Notes under the pieces: model-generated | Seen by the model: the letters and a program-made list of their open reading frames with translations, nothing else | Told to the model about the DNA's origin: nothing | The model's database searches: none | Program-made: the position numbers and the translations under genes | Source: Temnothorax longispinosus | Taxonomy: Eukaryota > Arthropoda > Insecta > Hymenoptera > Formicidae | Assembly: GCF_030848805.1 (NCBI RefSeq) | Contig: NC_092368.1 | Coordinates: 5,862,441 to 5,926,440 of the forward strand | Length of the DNA: 64,000 bases | Direction of reading: 5' to 3' | In this document: positions 13,901 to 28,200 of the stretch, in pieces | Layout of the letters: each line of letters begins with the position of its first letter | How positions within the stretch are numbered: the stretch's first letter is position 1

Positions 13901-16900
13901 AGAATTTTCGTGTTCCTCGCACAGTTTGAATACAATGCGAAGCTATACGTTACCAAAATTACATGCGTGATAAGAAAATTACAGTCCGTGTAGGGATCGT
14001 TTTGACTATGAAAGTGTATCGCGGAGTTAGAATCGTGACGTGGGAGGAGTATTTCGCGCGTGTTCACTCGACGACGACTAGACTGTAATTATTTCGTCCG
14101 CGGGTTCTTTTTACCGTTATCGATCCCGTCATAAATCTCGCCGTGCCACACCGGATAAGCCGCTAGACGATCAATCCGCCGGCGGAAGTCTATCGATCTA
14201 ACATCCACCTGTTGTCGACTCGATTACGCGCGTCGGTGCCGCGTCGTTAGCTCGGGACGTTGTATCTGCAAAGCAATAGCGACATAACGACGGAGGCAGG
14301 GGCCGGCCACCCCGGACTTAGAACCTAATGCAATTGCCGCAGTAACTAACAATTAGCGGGTTACGGTAACGAGATACAGTCACGACATATCGGCGCATGT
14401 ATAATATTTATATAAAATGTACATATACGCGTTGGTCCCACACACGTCAAGTTGGATATTGTCCGCAGTATGTGTAGGACGCCAGAATCAGTTGTTCTGC
14501 TTAAGTTTATATAGACACCGTATATTCGAAATGATGTGTCAAGAAGCATTAGATATAGGAAGCGGATGAGTTTATGCATTCGAATATTCGAGGGGAACGT
14601 TATCTATTCATTACAATTTAACGAAAAGAAATAATTTAAAAAATATCACGAATTAAAAAACAGATGTTTTTTTTTTTTTTTTTTTCCATTGGTACCGATA
14701 TAGATATTTTTATCTCGTATTCGATCGTTTGCCGTTTTAATGCGTTATTAATTCCAAACACCCGAAAACTCGTTTTCCTCGCGGAACGCCTTCGCGACGA
14801 AACTCCATCGGTGGAGTCCCGAATTTTCCGATCGATTGAAATTAATTCAAGAAAGTTTCTGATTATTTATGTCGCGAACTTTCGCAGTTAGGTGGAAAAA
14901 CGAAGCGACCCCTCGTCCCCCTTTTATGTCGGCTAAAGCGCTTTAAGTATGCTGCACTGTCGCCGACGTCCGAGAGATCTAAGTTTAGCGGAGGTGCCGG
15001 CCGCCTGCGGGGGCCACGAGATCATTAAAGCGATCAACTTTTCAAAGGCCCCCGCGAGCGCCAGTCCGGCCATTATGGGGGACGTATAACAGACATAGAA
15101 TTTTAATACCGGCGGAAGAAGAAGACGAGAAAGACCGAGAAGAAGGAAGAGGAGAAGTCGGTCGCGTTTTTACACGTTTCGCTTCTTCGGCCAAGTAAAA
15201 CTCGTGTCGGGTACCATAAAATCATTAGGATAATCAGATCCGCGCGCGCGAGTGAAACCGGCCGAATATCGAACTTCTCAGCCGAAAGATTGAAAATTCT
15301 CCGAACGTGTGGAACTTTGCCAACTCTCATAACTCGCCTAAAAATGCGGCAGTGCCTTTACGAGGGCTGAGCCGAGACCTGCCTTCTGTTCCTCGTAAAT
15401 GCGAGATTATTTTATCCCCTACCGAGTATTCCAAAATGAAATTGCAGGAAATAAGAAATTTAATATTAAAATTGAAGTAGAGGTGTAACCAGCGGTCTAA
15501 AAAGATCGCGAAAAACATATAGTGAAAACATTTTGCGCATTGAGACTTAATATGATTGAACATGACACGTCTCACGACAATTTCGACCTCATTTATTTGT
15601 TCTGTCTGTTAACATGAAGTAAATTTCATTAGTCGCCTAGAGAAGAAGTCTTCTTGCCATTTTGCACCGTTTAGATGAGCTATGAGCGGAAGTTTGATTC
15701 AGGAAACCTGGTTTGGCCTTCGTTCTGCCTCGAGTTCGCGCTAATGGTGCCTAACTCAATTCCACGAGGTCGAAGGTTGGACATGCGACTTGGCCAACTC
15801 GTAACTCGACTTTCGAACGACCCGACTCTATTTCTCGTGAGAGGACGACGTTCAAGTAAAAATTATCTTGTCACCGGAACAGGATAAAAATTGTGAAAAT
15901 TGTATCTTAGGTCTATATGTGAAAAACGCTGCAGCAATTTAACCAACGCTAAACCGTGTTTTATGGTCATTAGAAAGTGGACGATTGGATATTGGATAAC
16001 ATTAAACATATTCACAAGTAAAGACAATATTTAAAAAAAAGTTGCTTATACATTTCAAGAAAAGTAGTTCAATAATAGGACATACTCTTTTCGGTTTTTC
16101 TTTGATAAATTATTTAAATACTATGTTCAAACTTTTGGAAAGAAAAGAGAGAGAATATGTAACAAAATTATAGTATATATCACTTGTATAATTCCAATAT
16201 AGTAGGTATATTACAATATTTATTTTCAGAGGTAGATAAATACCGAAAAATTCACAATCAATAAAACACAACAATTGGATAACTTTAAATTCACAATCAG
16301 TACTAAATGTACGGATTAAGGAGCGGAAAGGATTAAGTAGGCTAAGCGCTCGAAAAATCGTAGATGCCCGGTTGACGGTTTCCGCAGACTAAACACGATA
16401 ATGAACCCTGTGCTCTTTTAAGGCCGGCGGCACTTGTCAGTAGAAACGAGAATCCTTTTCTTTTGGTGGACGATAGCACCGCCTCGAGGAATTCAATGGG
16501 GAGATGCAAGAAACCCGTCGGTTTCCTTTGGCCTAATCGTCTCCGCGCGGGTCACCGAGCAGCTAACTCGATTCCAGCAATTTGTGCACTCGCGAGGGCG
16601 TCCGCGTCTTACGAGCACTCGATTGCAACCACAAATAAAAGACCAGATTGCCGATACTCGCCGTACTCACTCAAAAAATTGCGCAAGCGATTCTGCAACG
16701 TGTCCGGAACAGAAAAAATATCAGAGATTATATAAACTAGAGTAGTTTAAATTTTTCTGCAAGATTAGATAAAATTACGTTTTATTACGTCTTTTTAGAA
16801 AAATATTGTAAATGTATATTTAGATTTAGAGTTTATTTGAATTATACACGAGAACCTTTAATTTTAATCTCGATGTGACCAGTTTTTTGTAATAGGATAT

Positions 16901-19900
16901 GTAATATGTAGACAATACAATACACACACACACACACATGTACACATAAAAATTGCGAATCTGGTGCAATATATTGGTAAATTGAAGATATTTCAATGTT
17001 TTCGCATTCCATGATTGTTGCAACATAATATGCTAACCGATAACGCGCGTAAAATAGTATTTTATTCGGAGATATACCGCGCGGTGTATCTACATAAAAC
17101 CGTGTTCCGCGATATTTCTGTACACAATGACACTGTGCAATCGATTGGCCTCGTAGACTGGACGCAACTCGACAGAATGCATTTATCCATTATTTTTTCG
17201 ATGTTTTGTAAAATAACGACGACGTTCGACCTTTCGGCCCACGCTACCCTACCAATGCTTTTAACATAGAAGGATCGGAAGGACCTTTCACGCGTTTGTC
17301 ATATCGTCGTCGCGGCCCGCGACATATCTCGAGAAATACAGAAAATAGACACGTGTATGTACCAAACATATCCGATCCGATCGAATCCATTTGTCCATCC
17401 GCCCGAGGAGCAGGCAGCAGGAAACGCGACTCGTACAATTCGGGAGATATAATTTTAGATAGAAACGTAGACTGCGCGCGCCACCCTCGCGTGGACCCGA
17501 TACTCCCACGCGTTATCAGTGATATTTCAATCCATGTTCGAGGTCGAATTTACGTCACGCGTTGCGCGATCGTCCCATTCTGCGCGAGACTACATTACGA
17601 TTCATCCGAGGCAAAAAGGTAAACGTTATAAATTAACATTTGCGAGGAGATCTCGCGGGAAGCTAACGTGGGTAGTTTCCGGTAGATAAAGATATCAAGA
17701 TTACCGGGGAAAAATTTAACTCGGACGTGTCAAGGAGACGAGAAATGAATATGTGAAACGAATATAAGTCACACGTGGAATACTCGCAAAAATCTTTTTT
17801 AATCGTTTCGATTTATTAATAAATTCTTGATCTCAATTTTACCTTTGTAAATGTTACTTTCTCAATTTTAAATATAGCGTATCTTAAAGAGAATAAAACT
17901 TAAAATAGAATATATCAGTCAAGTTAAAATAATATCCGATTTTGCATCGAAAGGTGTACTTGGTACATATCGTACGGAAAATTGAGCTCTTCGAAATTAG
18001 ACCGGTCTCAATCGCTGTACATATGGGTATGGTATCCGATGGGATCACAAGACATTATGGGCACCAGGATGAGTGGGAGTGATAGCGAGATAGATTGGGG
18101 ATCGTAGCGTATCATTTGCGCCCGTTAACGTGACACCTCGGCCGAACCGGAGAGCAGCTGGTGGCGGATTTTCAGCTCGGAAACCAACAGGACACGGATA
18201 CCGTCGCCACGGAGACCGGAAACCGCTTGCGGCAGGCTTACGACGACACACGAGCCATTACAAGGACGAGGCAAAGGGATTAAATCGAGTCCGCGATTAT
18301 GTCGTGTATCTGTTACACACGCTTCTCCCAGCTGTCTATCGGATGTGTTTCGATTAACCCTCGTGTCCTGCAGCGAGGAGAAATAGAGATAACGAAATAT
18401 CTAACGCATCATCGCGAGAACGCAAACTAGCAAGAGTTATAGACATTTTTATCGCGGCAGACTCAAAATTTCATCAAACTTTGCCGCGCAGGGTTAATTA
18501 TTCAACCTGTCAACAAAATTGCCAGTGGAAATGAGATTAGCTACCGAGATAAATGTCTCTATCTCTTTCTCTTTCGCGCGACGAGAGATTGTTCCTTATT
18601 ATCCTGCCGTGATGTATAAGCTTCCTGCCAATTTAGGGATTAACTTTCGACACCCTCGCTTTTCCTGCAGTGACCGAGTCAGCGTTTCCAGAGCTGGAAT
18701 CCCAGCTCGGGAGACGAAGGGTGAGAGTTTGAGAGGGGGGGGATGGGTGGGAACGAGTTAATCGTCGGCCGGAAAACACGGAGGTTCTGAAAGAGTGTTA
18801 AGATTCTCGTCTGGTACCCGTGCCAATCATCCCCCGAGTTTCTTCTCGCTATTTTCCTTCCACCTGCCCCCATTGTACCCCATCTTCCGCATCCCTTTCC
18901 TTTATTCGCTAATTGTTTTCCAACGTTGTCGTAAACAAGTCGCCGTTCCTAAACAGCCTCGTAAAACAACCGTGGAAGCGCGAACCCCGAGTCATTTGTA
19001 ACGAGCTGACCTATTTTTAGTCACAACTCGGGACTAATTACCCTTCAACCCCGCGGAACGAGGAAGAAAATGGCGGCGGTCTTAATTCTCAAACGGCGTG
19101 CAATTTATTATATCGCGATAAAATTGAGATTGTATTGAACATGAAATTAATCACAGTGTAACTCTCCGATCAATTTCTTCAATTACTCTCAATTAAAGTT
19201 TTATCGATTTCTAATATTCGCGTCACCCATTGTACTTTACATATATTATGTGAAAAATGTAAGTAATAGTCACGAGATATCATTCAATAGCAATTCTATT
19301 ATGCGACAGTTAAAAATATTACAATTTTTTCTTCCGCGTCGCGTCTCGTTCGTTCCCTTTTTCTCTAACTTACATTTTTGTTATCACGGCAGATGCTGGA
19401 CGTCAAGGACGGCGGAAGAGGGGTATTCGTCTGCAGCAGTCCCGGTCCTGATCCTTACACATCGCAGGACCTTTATAATCCTGTCTACGAGGAGCTCAGC
19501 AACGGTAAGTGCCGATAATCGATGTTTACTTTGGACGGCTTTGTCCACGGACATCTCCTTTTATGCGTCGCGGTTTTTCACGGAAAAAAATCACGCCGGA
19601 AAATCGCGAGAGCAACAATGCGACAGTGAAGAAGAAAGAGTTAAAATTTTCATTAGACGATTTCGATTTTGAAAAGGTAAACTCGACGCACGAGAGTGCA
19701 TTTCGCAATCGAATTTATCGAAAGCTTGTTTTATATTTTATTTCTATAAAATGTTCTATTCATCGGTTGAGAAATAATAAGATGCTATCTTTTAGGACTT
19801 CTATAAAAACCTTTAAGAAGATAATTCGAAGCTGGTTTAAAAAAAAAAACACTTATAATACTATTACACAAATAATATTATTAATAAATTATCTTAACTA

Positions 19901-22900
19901 AGCACATTTTTGTGCGAATTTCATAATCTACCAAACGATAAACGAGTATTTCGCGGGATCGTCAAGCTATCTTGTTGCCTTGTCGACGCGCTGAAACCCT
20001 AACGTTCCCATGCAGACGCAAATCACGCACTCTCCTTCTAGATGAAACTCGCCTCTGAAGACGCTGGGGAGTATCCTCGGAGTCGAACATGCCCGCGGGA
20101 AACGCGTAGGTACGGCACGAGTTTTCGAAACGGTGTGTCCGTCTGTCGGTTGGCTTAATACACGATTAACATGCGGCTGCGTTGAACTAGCGTTAAATCC
20201 CATCGACTAACGCGCGCTTTGCGAAACTTCCTCGTTCCTCTCGTTGCCCCTCTTACGTATTTCCCTTTTCTGGTTTGTTCCTGGTAACTGCGGGACTGCA
20301 TTTATCAGAATAATCCGGCAGATTCGCGTGCGTCGCAATTTACGGGCAAGTCTGTGGCGTGGGAGATTTATTGGGCAAAAAGAGTCGATGGAACTTTTTA
20401 AGGACGAAGAATTTTGGAAGTGAGAATCTGCGTGTCGCAGAAGTTCCGGTCTGCGTTCAGTTCAATGAGTTCGCGAGATTGAAAATGTGCGAGAAAGAAA
20501 GATGGGTTTATGTGAATGGAAATTGATAAGATTGCAAAAGGATAAATTTGTAGAGAAAAATGAGAAATAGGATAAAAATAAAAGCACATGAATAATTCCA
20601 TAAATTTTTAAATTATCGGAAAATTTGATGAAGATCTTTAGATCTTTGTAATCTAAATAGAAGTAAACCTCGCGTATATACGAGATCCGGGCTCTGCAAG
20701 ATCAAATCTATGGCCACTTAATAATTTTTATACCTTCAGATTCATCATTCAGTGCAGTAAGAATTTTTTTATGGAAGCAAATATCGAAACATTTAAAAAT
20801 ATATATGCATTTAAGAATCAACGAATTTAAGAATTCAAATAAAGATCGGTAATTTTACAAAACATACAATTACGTTATTAATATAACTATTATAAAGATA
20901 CAATCTGCAAAGTCTGAATTCATTTCAACAAACGAGAATCTGATAAACGCAGTTTTACGTTGCATCTTCTTGTTTGTTTTTTTCTCATAATTTCTTTGAA
21001 ATTGTTTCCCTTCCCTTTCTTCTCTCCCCCCCTTCTCTCTCCCCCTTTCTCCGCAGTGATCCCCACTCTTCTGCGCTGTCGTGTATTTTACCGAAGGGAG
21101 ATAAGCGTGACACGACCTCTGACTTATACTTCCCATTAGTTGGACGGCTAATTAGTATGGTGATGAGGCTTTCGACGTTTGACGAGGACCTGGTAATCGA
21201 ATATACATGCTGCACCGCGTGCATTAGTCGTAACCACGGGCTCGGCCCGCGCGTATATACACTATGTACGCATCGTTCTCCAGTTTCGAGACGAGAGAGA
21301 ACATCGATCTCTCGAAGAGGGTGGTCCTGTCCCTTGCGGGCTTGTAAAAACGCCAGAGAATTCAACGGACCTACTCGACGATCACGTCGACAAGGAGGAT
21401 AACTCGCGCGTTGCAAAATTCATGGAACTGATCAAATTGAACCCTGCCAAAATGAAGTTGCTTGTTCTTGACAGGATAATTCCCTCCCCCCCCCCCCCCC
21501 ACACACACACACACATACACACACACACAGTTGCGAGAAATACTTTTAATAATTTTTAAAATGTATACCTTCCGTATAATTTTTATATATATTCTAGATA
21601 TAGATTCTTTTACATCTTCCAAATCAGGTATTTCCCGACGCTCAAAAATTATTTCAGTAGAATAAAATATTGTTTAGGTAAAATTGATCCATATTTTAAA
21701 ACTACATAAATTATTATGTAAGGTTAAATTTATTTGATCAGAATAAGTCAAGCCGTTATTAAGCCTAGCTAACAATACGCTATTTTCGCGAGAAATCCGA
21801 TACGACAGAAATGGGAAATCCGAGATACGTCTCGATCGACGAGATCGACTTCGAACGGTTAACAGGTCATCCTCCTGTCCTCGCTAGAAGCATTTCGAGA
21901 GGACACTCGTCCGAGACGACAGAGGATATCTCGAGTGGTTTAATGGCCAGCGAAGTGCGAACTTAATGCTGAGAGTGGAGTCAGTCCGATAATACCTCCA
22001 ATCTGTTTGAGAATAATTCGGGCGCGGTATACGTCTCTTCTCTATATTCCGCCTCATTTTCGATCGCGTTTCTTCCACTTCTACCGCGAGATAAAAATTA
22101 ATTGGACGAGCCCGTTCAATTTCTCGCGACGACCGATTTCGATCGCTGCGCGCGGTTTCCGCACCGCATTCCGCTTCAAAATATCCGTTTTACGCCGCGA
22201 TTATTTATATGATAGCTCTTTTTTTTAACGTGAGTTTACGTATACACGCCCCCTTTGTGTCGTTAGTATTGATCGCGACTCAACCGCGACATTTCGGCGG
22301 AATAACGTGAGGCAATTAATGGAGGAGCGAAGTGAGTCTCGCGTTGCCAAACCGACGAAGCGAAATTTCAGTGCGAAGCCCAAGTATCGGCTAAATAGAT
22401 CGTGGGTTACTTTAATTACATCCAGCGGTAAAATCTTTAATTGTTACAATACGTTTCTCATCTTAAACCGATTTTGTCCTGGGGTTAACTGCTCAACCCG
22501 TAAGACAAATCGAATCCTTCGCTCCGTAATCAAGAGTCTATTCTCTTTGCGTTCTTCATATATAGACTGATATATAATGTAGAATGGAATTGCGATTGTT
22601 TCCCGCTGAGACTTTGCGAGGCATCCTTTGGATAATCACGCTTCTTACAGAATTAAAACTTTAAAATTATATTTATTATCAAAACAAAGACAAATTTTCA
22701 TAACAATAAAATCTAATAATTTTTTATGTATGGAGTAATTTTAATCGTTAATATTTTTACTTAAAAAAATGATTAAACATAAAATTGCATATAACAGTTA
22801 AAATTAATATTATAGAAATCAACCTGTTAATATCAATTGATTACTAGCGTATAAAACGTATATAAGAAAATTGAGTATAAATTAATATCATTTGAGCTGA

Positions 22901-25061
22901 AAAATCAATAACAGGTTAGGAAATGTAGTTTAACTCCGAGTTGATATTATTAACTAAAATATGTGAGAGTTCTATTAATATATATATAATGCGATTCCCT
23001 CAAGAAATGATTATTAAATCGCAGTTATAAGTATAACATCAAGATTCATCCGTACTTATGTCTTGAACTGATTTCACCTGAATTTCTCAACAGAAATGCG
23101 ACCATAAATACGAATTTATATTTCGCAACCTTCTCTCAAATGTATCTTTCCAAATAATTTATCTTCCCAGAAGCTTATTATCCATCTGATTAATTTCCAC
23201 CGCGTGTTAAGAAATACTCTCGTTTTCTGACATCCAGTTAACCCTCTCTGATTATCAGACAAACTTTATTCACGATTAATCAACTCTCCGTCCCGCTAAG
23301 AATGAAATCCCGCTCTTATCCTCGCGCGTTCATCGTCATACCGTTAAGTTAAACCCTTAAACGAATTTCAATCCCGCAGGGGACCATCCGGAGACGGACG
23401 AGGAGAGCGAGTTAAACGCCCGCAATCGTCTGCATCATCATCATCATCATCACCGTCATCATCACCGCACGTCCAGCGCGTCCAAGCCGGCGAGCGAGGA
23501 TGAGTTCGCCGAGGACGAGCTGTCGGTGGGCGAGCCATCGGAGGCGAGGATGCTCACTTCGAGCAACGGCCCCACCTGGGGTACGTGCCCGGCCGGTGGC
23601 AGGCCACCGCGCGAACGACGCGGCCGCAGCCCCAGGAGCCTCGACCGACGCAGACGAGACAAGAACCACGACATGGGCGAATTCCACGAGGGCATGCTGC
23701 TGGACGCGCTGCTTCAACTCTATCCTAGCGTCGCAGGTAAGTCACATCAACGACGAAAAGATACGCCAAGTTGTGTATATAAAGGATGATAAAGAAAGGT
23801 AGACTGGAGAAAGAAAGACATTTTCCGAAGAAAGTAATTCCGCTCGAAAGATTTTTCGTAGTTGTAGCGCGCTAAATCAACATCTCTGAACTAACAACTG
23901 ATGTTTGCTTATCCGCTCCGTAATTGTTTACCGTTCTTGCGTTATTGGCCGGCGACACATCGGCCTCTCGACTCGTCGATGCTCTTTTTCCTTATTTCTT
24001 AGGCTCTTCGGTACCGTTTTTTCTACCTGCCCTTCCAAGAACTGTTTGCTACTTTAATGTTTGCCTATAGAGTGCCTAGCACTTCTACGCGATCGAGCGA
24101 TAACATTTTTAGACTATGGATTCGTTAAGACCTGTCGCAATATATCTATTTATACATTCTTTTACCTACTTCTTGATGAAACCGAATCGAATTTGATAAA
24201 CTTGAATCGAAACTTCCCGGATGTAACGCACTTCTCTATATTGAAGTAATCTCTCTTCCTGTTAATCTCGTTTCCCTATCTCGATCTTCCCACCTCAATT
24301 TTCTATTTTGATTTCCTACATCGATTTCCTAACTCCGCGTTAACTTTTCAACTTCGTTATAGTATTCTACGTATATAAACGCGTCTCCGAGTTCCTACTG
24401 ACTCAAGTCTCTGGTTTCAGGCGTGGCCGGTGCTCGAACAGGCACCGGCAGCACTCAACGTCAGCAGTCCGTCCCGTCGGTGGCGCACAGGTTACCGTAC
24501 TTCGTGCCGCCCTTGCCGGCCGCGCAGCCACCGCGACTCGAGGAGAACCCCTACGAGAGTGTGCCGGTACTGGGGCCTCTTCATCGTTACTCTAACCAGA
24601 ACAGGAGCGGCAAGGAGCGTTCGCGCAACGGCAAGACCGGCAACGACAAGTACAAGTATCTATCGTCGCACCAGTCATACGGTGCGGACTACTACGGTCT
24701 GCAGAATCAGTCTGATGTCACGACGCCGCTTTACACCCAGGTGGGCGGCGAGTACTCGGACACGTACTCGCAGCCGACCGATCGGCTGTTCGGCGACGAC
24801 AAGTACAGCCAGCCAGTGTATTACACGAACTCGACCCGAGACTCGGCGTGCGATCAGGTAACCAATGCCGGCCGATTGTATCAGGGCCAGCCCGATAGCA
24901 GTTTCGGCAGCGACAGCGGTTACAGCCACCACACGTCCGGCACCACCGGCACCACCGGTACCAGCGGCACCCGCGGCAGTAATTCCCGGACAAATCACCG
25001 TAGGGACAAGCAACGTAACTCCCATCACTCGCATCATTCCGCGGACTACATCGTGTCCTAA
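8248..25061 (+). CDS. Receptor-like gene, long isoform 3' exons (5' end outside or unseen)
   Basis: Exons 8248-8479, 19393-19504, 23380-23736 and 24421-25061 join in consistent phases (0, 1, 1) to give 446 residues ending HSADYIVS. Every junction has good GT/AG sites (GTACGA, GTAAGT, GTAAGT; GGCAG, CGCAG, TTCAG). The second exon carries a tyrosine cluster (PYTSQDLYNPVYEELSN) that resembles SH2/PTB docking sites. The third has a histidine run and acidic and Arg/Ser-rich stretches, and the last is rich in Tyr, Ser and Gly. The sequence is low-complexity with no enzymatic or extracellular domain, so I read it as the cytoplasmic tail of a cell-surface protein whose ectodomain and membrane segment lie upstream. 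The family is not recognised. Exon usage is inferred from frame and splice sites only. Confidence 0.75.
9999..10004 (+). promoter_or_regulatory. Poly(A) signal for the short isoform
   Basis: AATAAA lies about 550 bases after the TGA at 9445, within the intron of the long isoform. It would allow intronic polyadenylation to make the alternative tail. A second AATAAA lies at 11356-11361. Confidence 0.45.
10954..10985. repeat. TA microsatellite
   Basis: About 16 uninterrupted TA units, ending in TATACATATATG. Confidence 0.9.
12879..12899. repeat. CT microsatellite
   Basis: About ten CT units in an intron. Confidence 0.85.
19505..23379 (+). other. Intron of the receptor-like gene
   Basis: AT-rich with no recognisable coding exon. 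It contains a C homopolymer followed by CA repeats at about 21485-21530. Confidence 0.6.
21485..21530. repeat. C homopolymer followed by CA microsatellite
   Basis: A run of C is directly followed by two blocks of CA separated by a TA interruption. It lies in the intron. Confidence 0.9.
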
Positions 25062-25288
25062 TGGAGGACCGATCGCAACGTCTCTGAGGGTTCTCTTGGA
25101 GATGTGCTCTCTCCTATGAGAAAAGAGAGAAAGGCAAAAAGACAAAAGACCTTATTTCTGTCACGATGTTGTCACGATGGAATGATGGCAACCATCGAGC
25201 GTGCTCTTTAACGGAAAGAATGGCTGATGCCGATTCGGCTGTGCTAAACTGCTGTATTTTGATACTTCGACGTCCACAGTTAAGAGTC

Positions 25289-25294
25289 AATAAA
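25289..25294 (+). promoter_or_regulatory. Poly(A) signal, long isoform
   Basis: AATAAA sits 228 bases after the TAA at 25059-25061, the first such signal downstream of the last coding exon. Confidence 0.55.
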
Positions 25295-28200
25295 GGTATT
25301 CTTATCGCTTCGGCGAATCAAGTCGCGACGATCGTATTGAACGACTCGATCGTCGAAGCGACGAGGAGACCCGCGAGTAAGTGACGATTCGGACTTGACG
25401 AGAAAAACACAGTGATCTCTTAGTGATTTATACATATAATCGACACACAAGACTATCTAACAAATTTATTTGTAATTTAATGAGACTCAGGCTGGTACCA
25501 AAGGGCGTTAACAATTACTTTTACCTTTTTAGTCCAATCCTTTGTAATTTATATACGTAGAGGGAGAGCATTAACCACGGAACGAGCTAACTTCGTCCTC
25601 GTCGTGATGTCGTCGCCCGCAAATCGTGCGACTACCAATCGCGAAGAGCTATGAAGAAGCACCGAAATCACCTTAAGCGATCAATCCCATCGCTCTTTCA
25701 AGCAATTAGCAGTTTTGTAAACTGACAAACGTGCGAAATGTTCGAAATCAAAACCCGTCGGATCAAAAACTCGTAGATTTGTTTATTCTAAAATAAGATG
25801 AAATTTGATCTTTTTAAAATAACATCGAAAATCGCTTAATCCAAAGTCTAAGATGTCAAGGGTGTGGTATTTCTAGGCTAAATAACGAAGTTGTGTGTTT
25901 AAAATGAACAGTGCAAATTGCGAAATAAGCGGGTCTCGATTACGGGTGTTTCGCCCTAGATTAACGATCCACTGCCAGTCCTATCCTAAACGGTCGGACG
26001 TGTTCAGCCGACCGGCAAATTTCGTACAAACTTTGATACGATGAAACGTATAATTTTTGTCCCGCCCTCGGAGAAGGGAGAAGATCCGATCGCACGTATT
26101 ACACGATAGGGAACGTTAGACTACTACGCGGTTATCTAGTCCGATAATAATCACTTTCCATACCAATGACGCTTTAGGAAGTCTCGCAATGGGATGCGAA
26201 GCGACACATGCATGCTGATGATAGTCTTGAAATGTAGTAAACACACGCACGGTAGACTAACGCCGAGTCCTCAAATTATCCGTCAGCAGGAAGGCAAGAA
26301 CAATGTATGTATGTTGGAATCTGATCAACCAATTAAATTAATCGATAAAAGCATTATGTTGTTTTCTGCTATCCTTAAAAAAGATTTCTTATTTAAGGAA
26401 GACAAAAACAATTTATTTATATAATGTCTTGTTATGTGATGGGCTATAATATAATATACATATATCTAAAGTAATACTTTGGATTAAAATAAATACATTC
26501 CCTAGTCTTTCAAATTTGCAAAAAATGTTGCACAATTCCAACATAATAAAACACCTCACGATTATCGAAACAGAGAATTATCCGGCCAAGTAAAATAAAA
26601 TCGATTTAATCTTTTTTTTAACGTGAAATTTTCTTTTCTACTATTGTTTAGTTCTATGCAGTAGAATAAATCGACGCGAGAATATACACGAAATAAATCG
26701 CAACCGAATTGTTTTAATTAGATTCCAACGTGCATAATACGATTTCGAGGACCGTAGATACCACACGTATCATTAATATCATCGCTATACTGCCACTAAA
26801 TGCACGTACATATTCGCGCTTTCACGGCCGAAAATCTTTAGGCGCGCGCGCGAGCCTTTTATTTTTGTAATCCCATCGCCGAAGCGTAAAACTATAAAGC
26901 TCGCTCGATAAGAAGAGAGCATGAGAAATTTTATTCCCGAGAAAATGTACCCTTTCTTGCTCTGAAAAAGCTTTTCGATGAAGCACGATTCGCGGGGTAC
27001 ACCTCATATCGTTCATTCCGGAATCGAAAGCTTCTGACCGTAAAAAACCCTCTTTCCCAATCCAGCAATAATGCTTTCTCGATCACAATCGCGTTTTCCC
27101 GAAACAGAAACCAGAAGCGAGGCACCGTGAACACGCCAATAAAGTCTCGATGTTGTTAATAACGTAACGGAGGCCGTGTGCTAGGAAATTCATGAGCTGC
27201 AATTGCGGCACGCTCGCAACCCCCGCCCCATTCTGAATTGCCATTCTGGTGAACGCCAGACAAAGACTCGGCCGAACAACTCCGCGAATGGCCCAAATTA
27301 CCCGCGTCCATTATTAAACACATTATTATCGGCGATCAGGTCAAGCCTTTATGAACAATCCTTGATCGGTAGTCGCACGTGGATGATTCGCGGGTTCGCG
27401 GATCACGGTAAACCGACATTGATTTGTTCCTCAGGATGTTACTTCGTCCCGTAATCGATAAATGCAAAATAATTTTGGATTGGTATTGTAACTTTGTCCA
27501 AAGAACGAAACGCCTTGAAAAAATCACAGTGAATGAAGCTAGTCACGTACACACTAGACAAATTGACAAATATTGTGATGTAGAAATATCGACATGCTCT
27601 TTTTACGTCGGAACGAAGTGACATCACCGGAGGTGCAAAATAGTTCAAGCTTTTGGTACACTGCGAGATAGAGACCAAAGCGAGAGCGAGACGCGAGAGA
27701 GTGAGAGGGAAAATGTTCGTGTTAGGATGTACAGACGCACGTTAGTACCCGTATGAATAGCGCTATCTCTTATATACATACCGCATGTAAGAAAGTAAAC
27801 GGTAATCGGTGAGCAGTGTATATAGAGAACCGGGAGGAGAGGTGGTCCCCCCGTGTGTAGCATAGCTGTACCATAACGATATCGTTACCGAAATCTTTTC
27901 CCGTGCGCGTATAAGAACGAGAAAAAAGATTGAAATTTAATATATATATATTATATATAAAAGAAGCTATGTATAGAGGAAGAGGCGCGAAAGAAGAGAT
28001 TATAAATACGAATATAATTTTTAAATTATTTGTATGGCAGGCGCGCGCGTCGCGACCATGGCGACGAAGATCGGAAAAGGAGGAAAATTCATTGTATCTT
28101 TCCTTTTCGGAGCAAGAGGGATGGGTTGCAAGAATTAAGTAGATACCGAAAGAAGGCTCCTAAACCTTTCTCGGACGTCGCAAACCTCACTCTCGCTCCT

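Larger units (their letters stand above)
9446..19392 (+). other. Long intron; 5' part probably 3' UTR of the short isoform
   Basis: Nothing convincingly coding was found. The first ~2 kb looks like 3' UTR of the short isoform: a GACGC-type repeat at about 9670-9725, poly(A) signals AATAAA at 9999-10004 and 11356-11361, and three TGTAAATA Pumilio-type sites at 10879, 10912 and 11239. The rest is AT-rich intron with microsatellites: TA at 10954-10985, CT at 12879-12899, a T run at about 14667-14685, CA at 16921-16939. Confidence 0.5.

Noticed and set aside
24675..25145. 156-codon open frame on the - strand
   Set aside because: Antisense shadow of the last receptor exon, with repetitive Gly/Ala/Val composition produced by Ser/Thr/Gly codons on the other strand.
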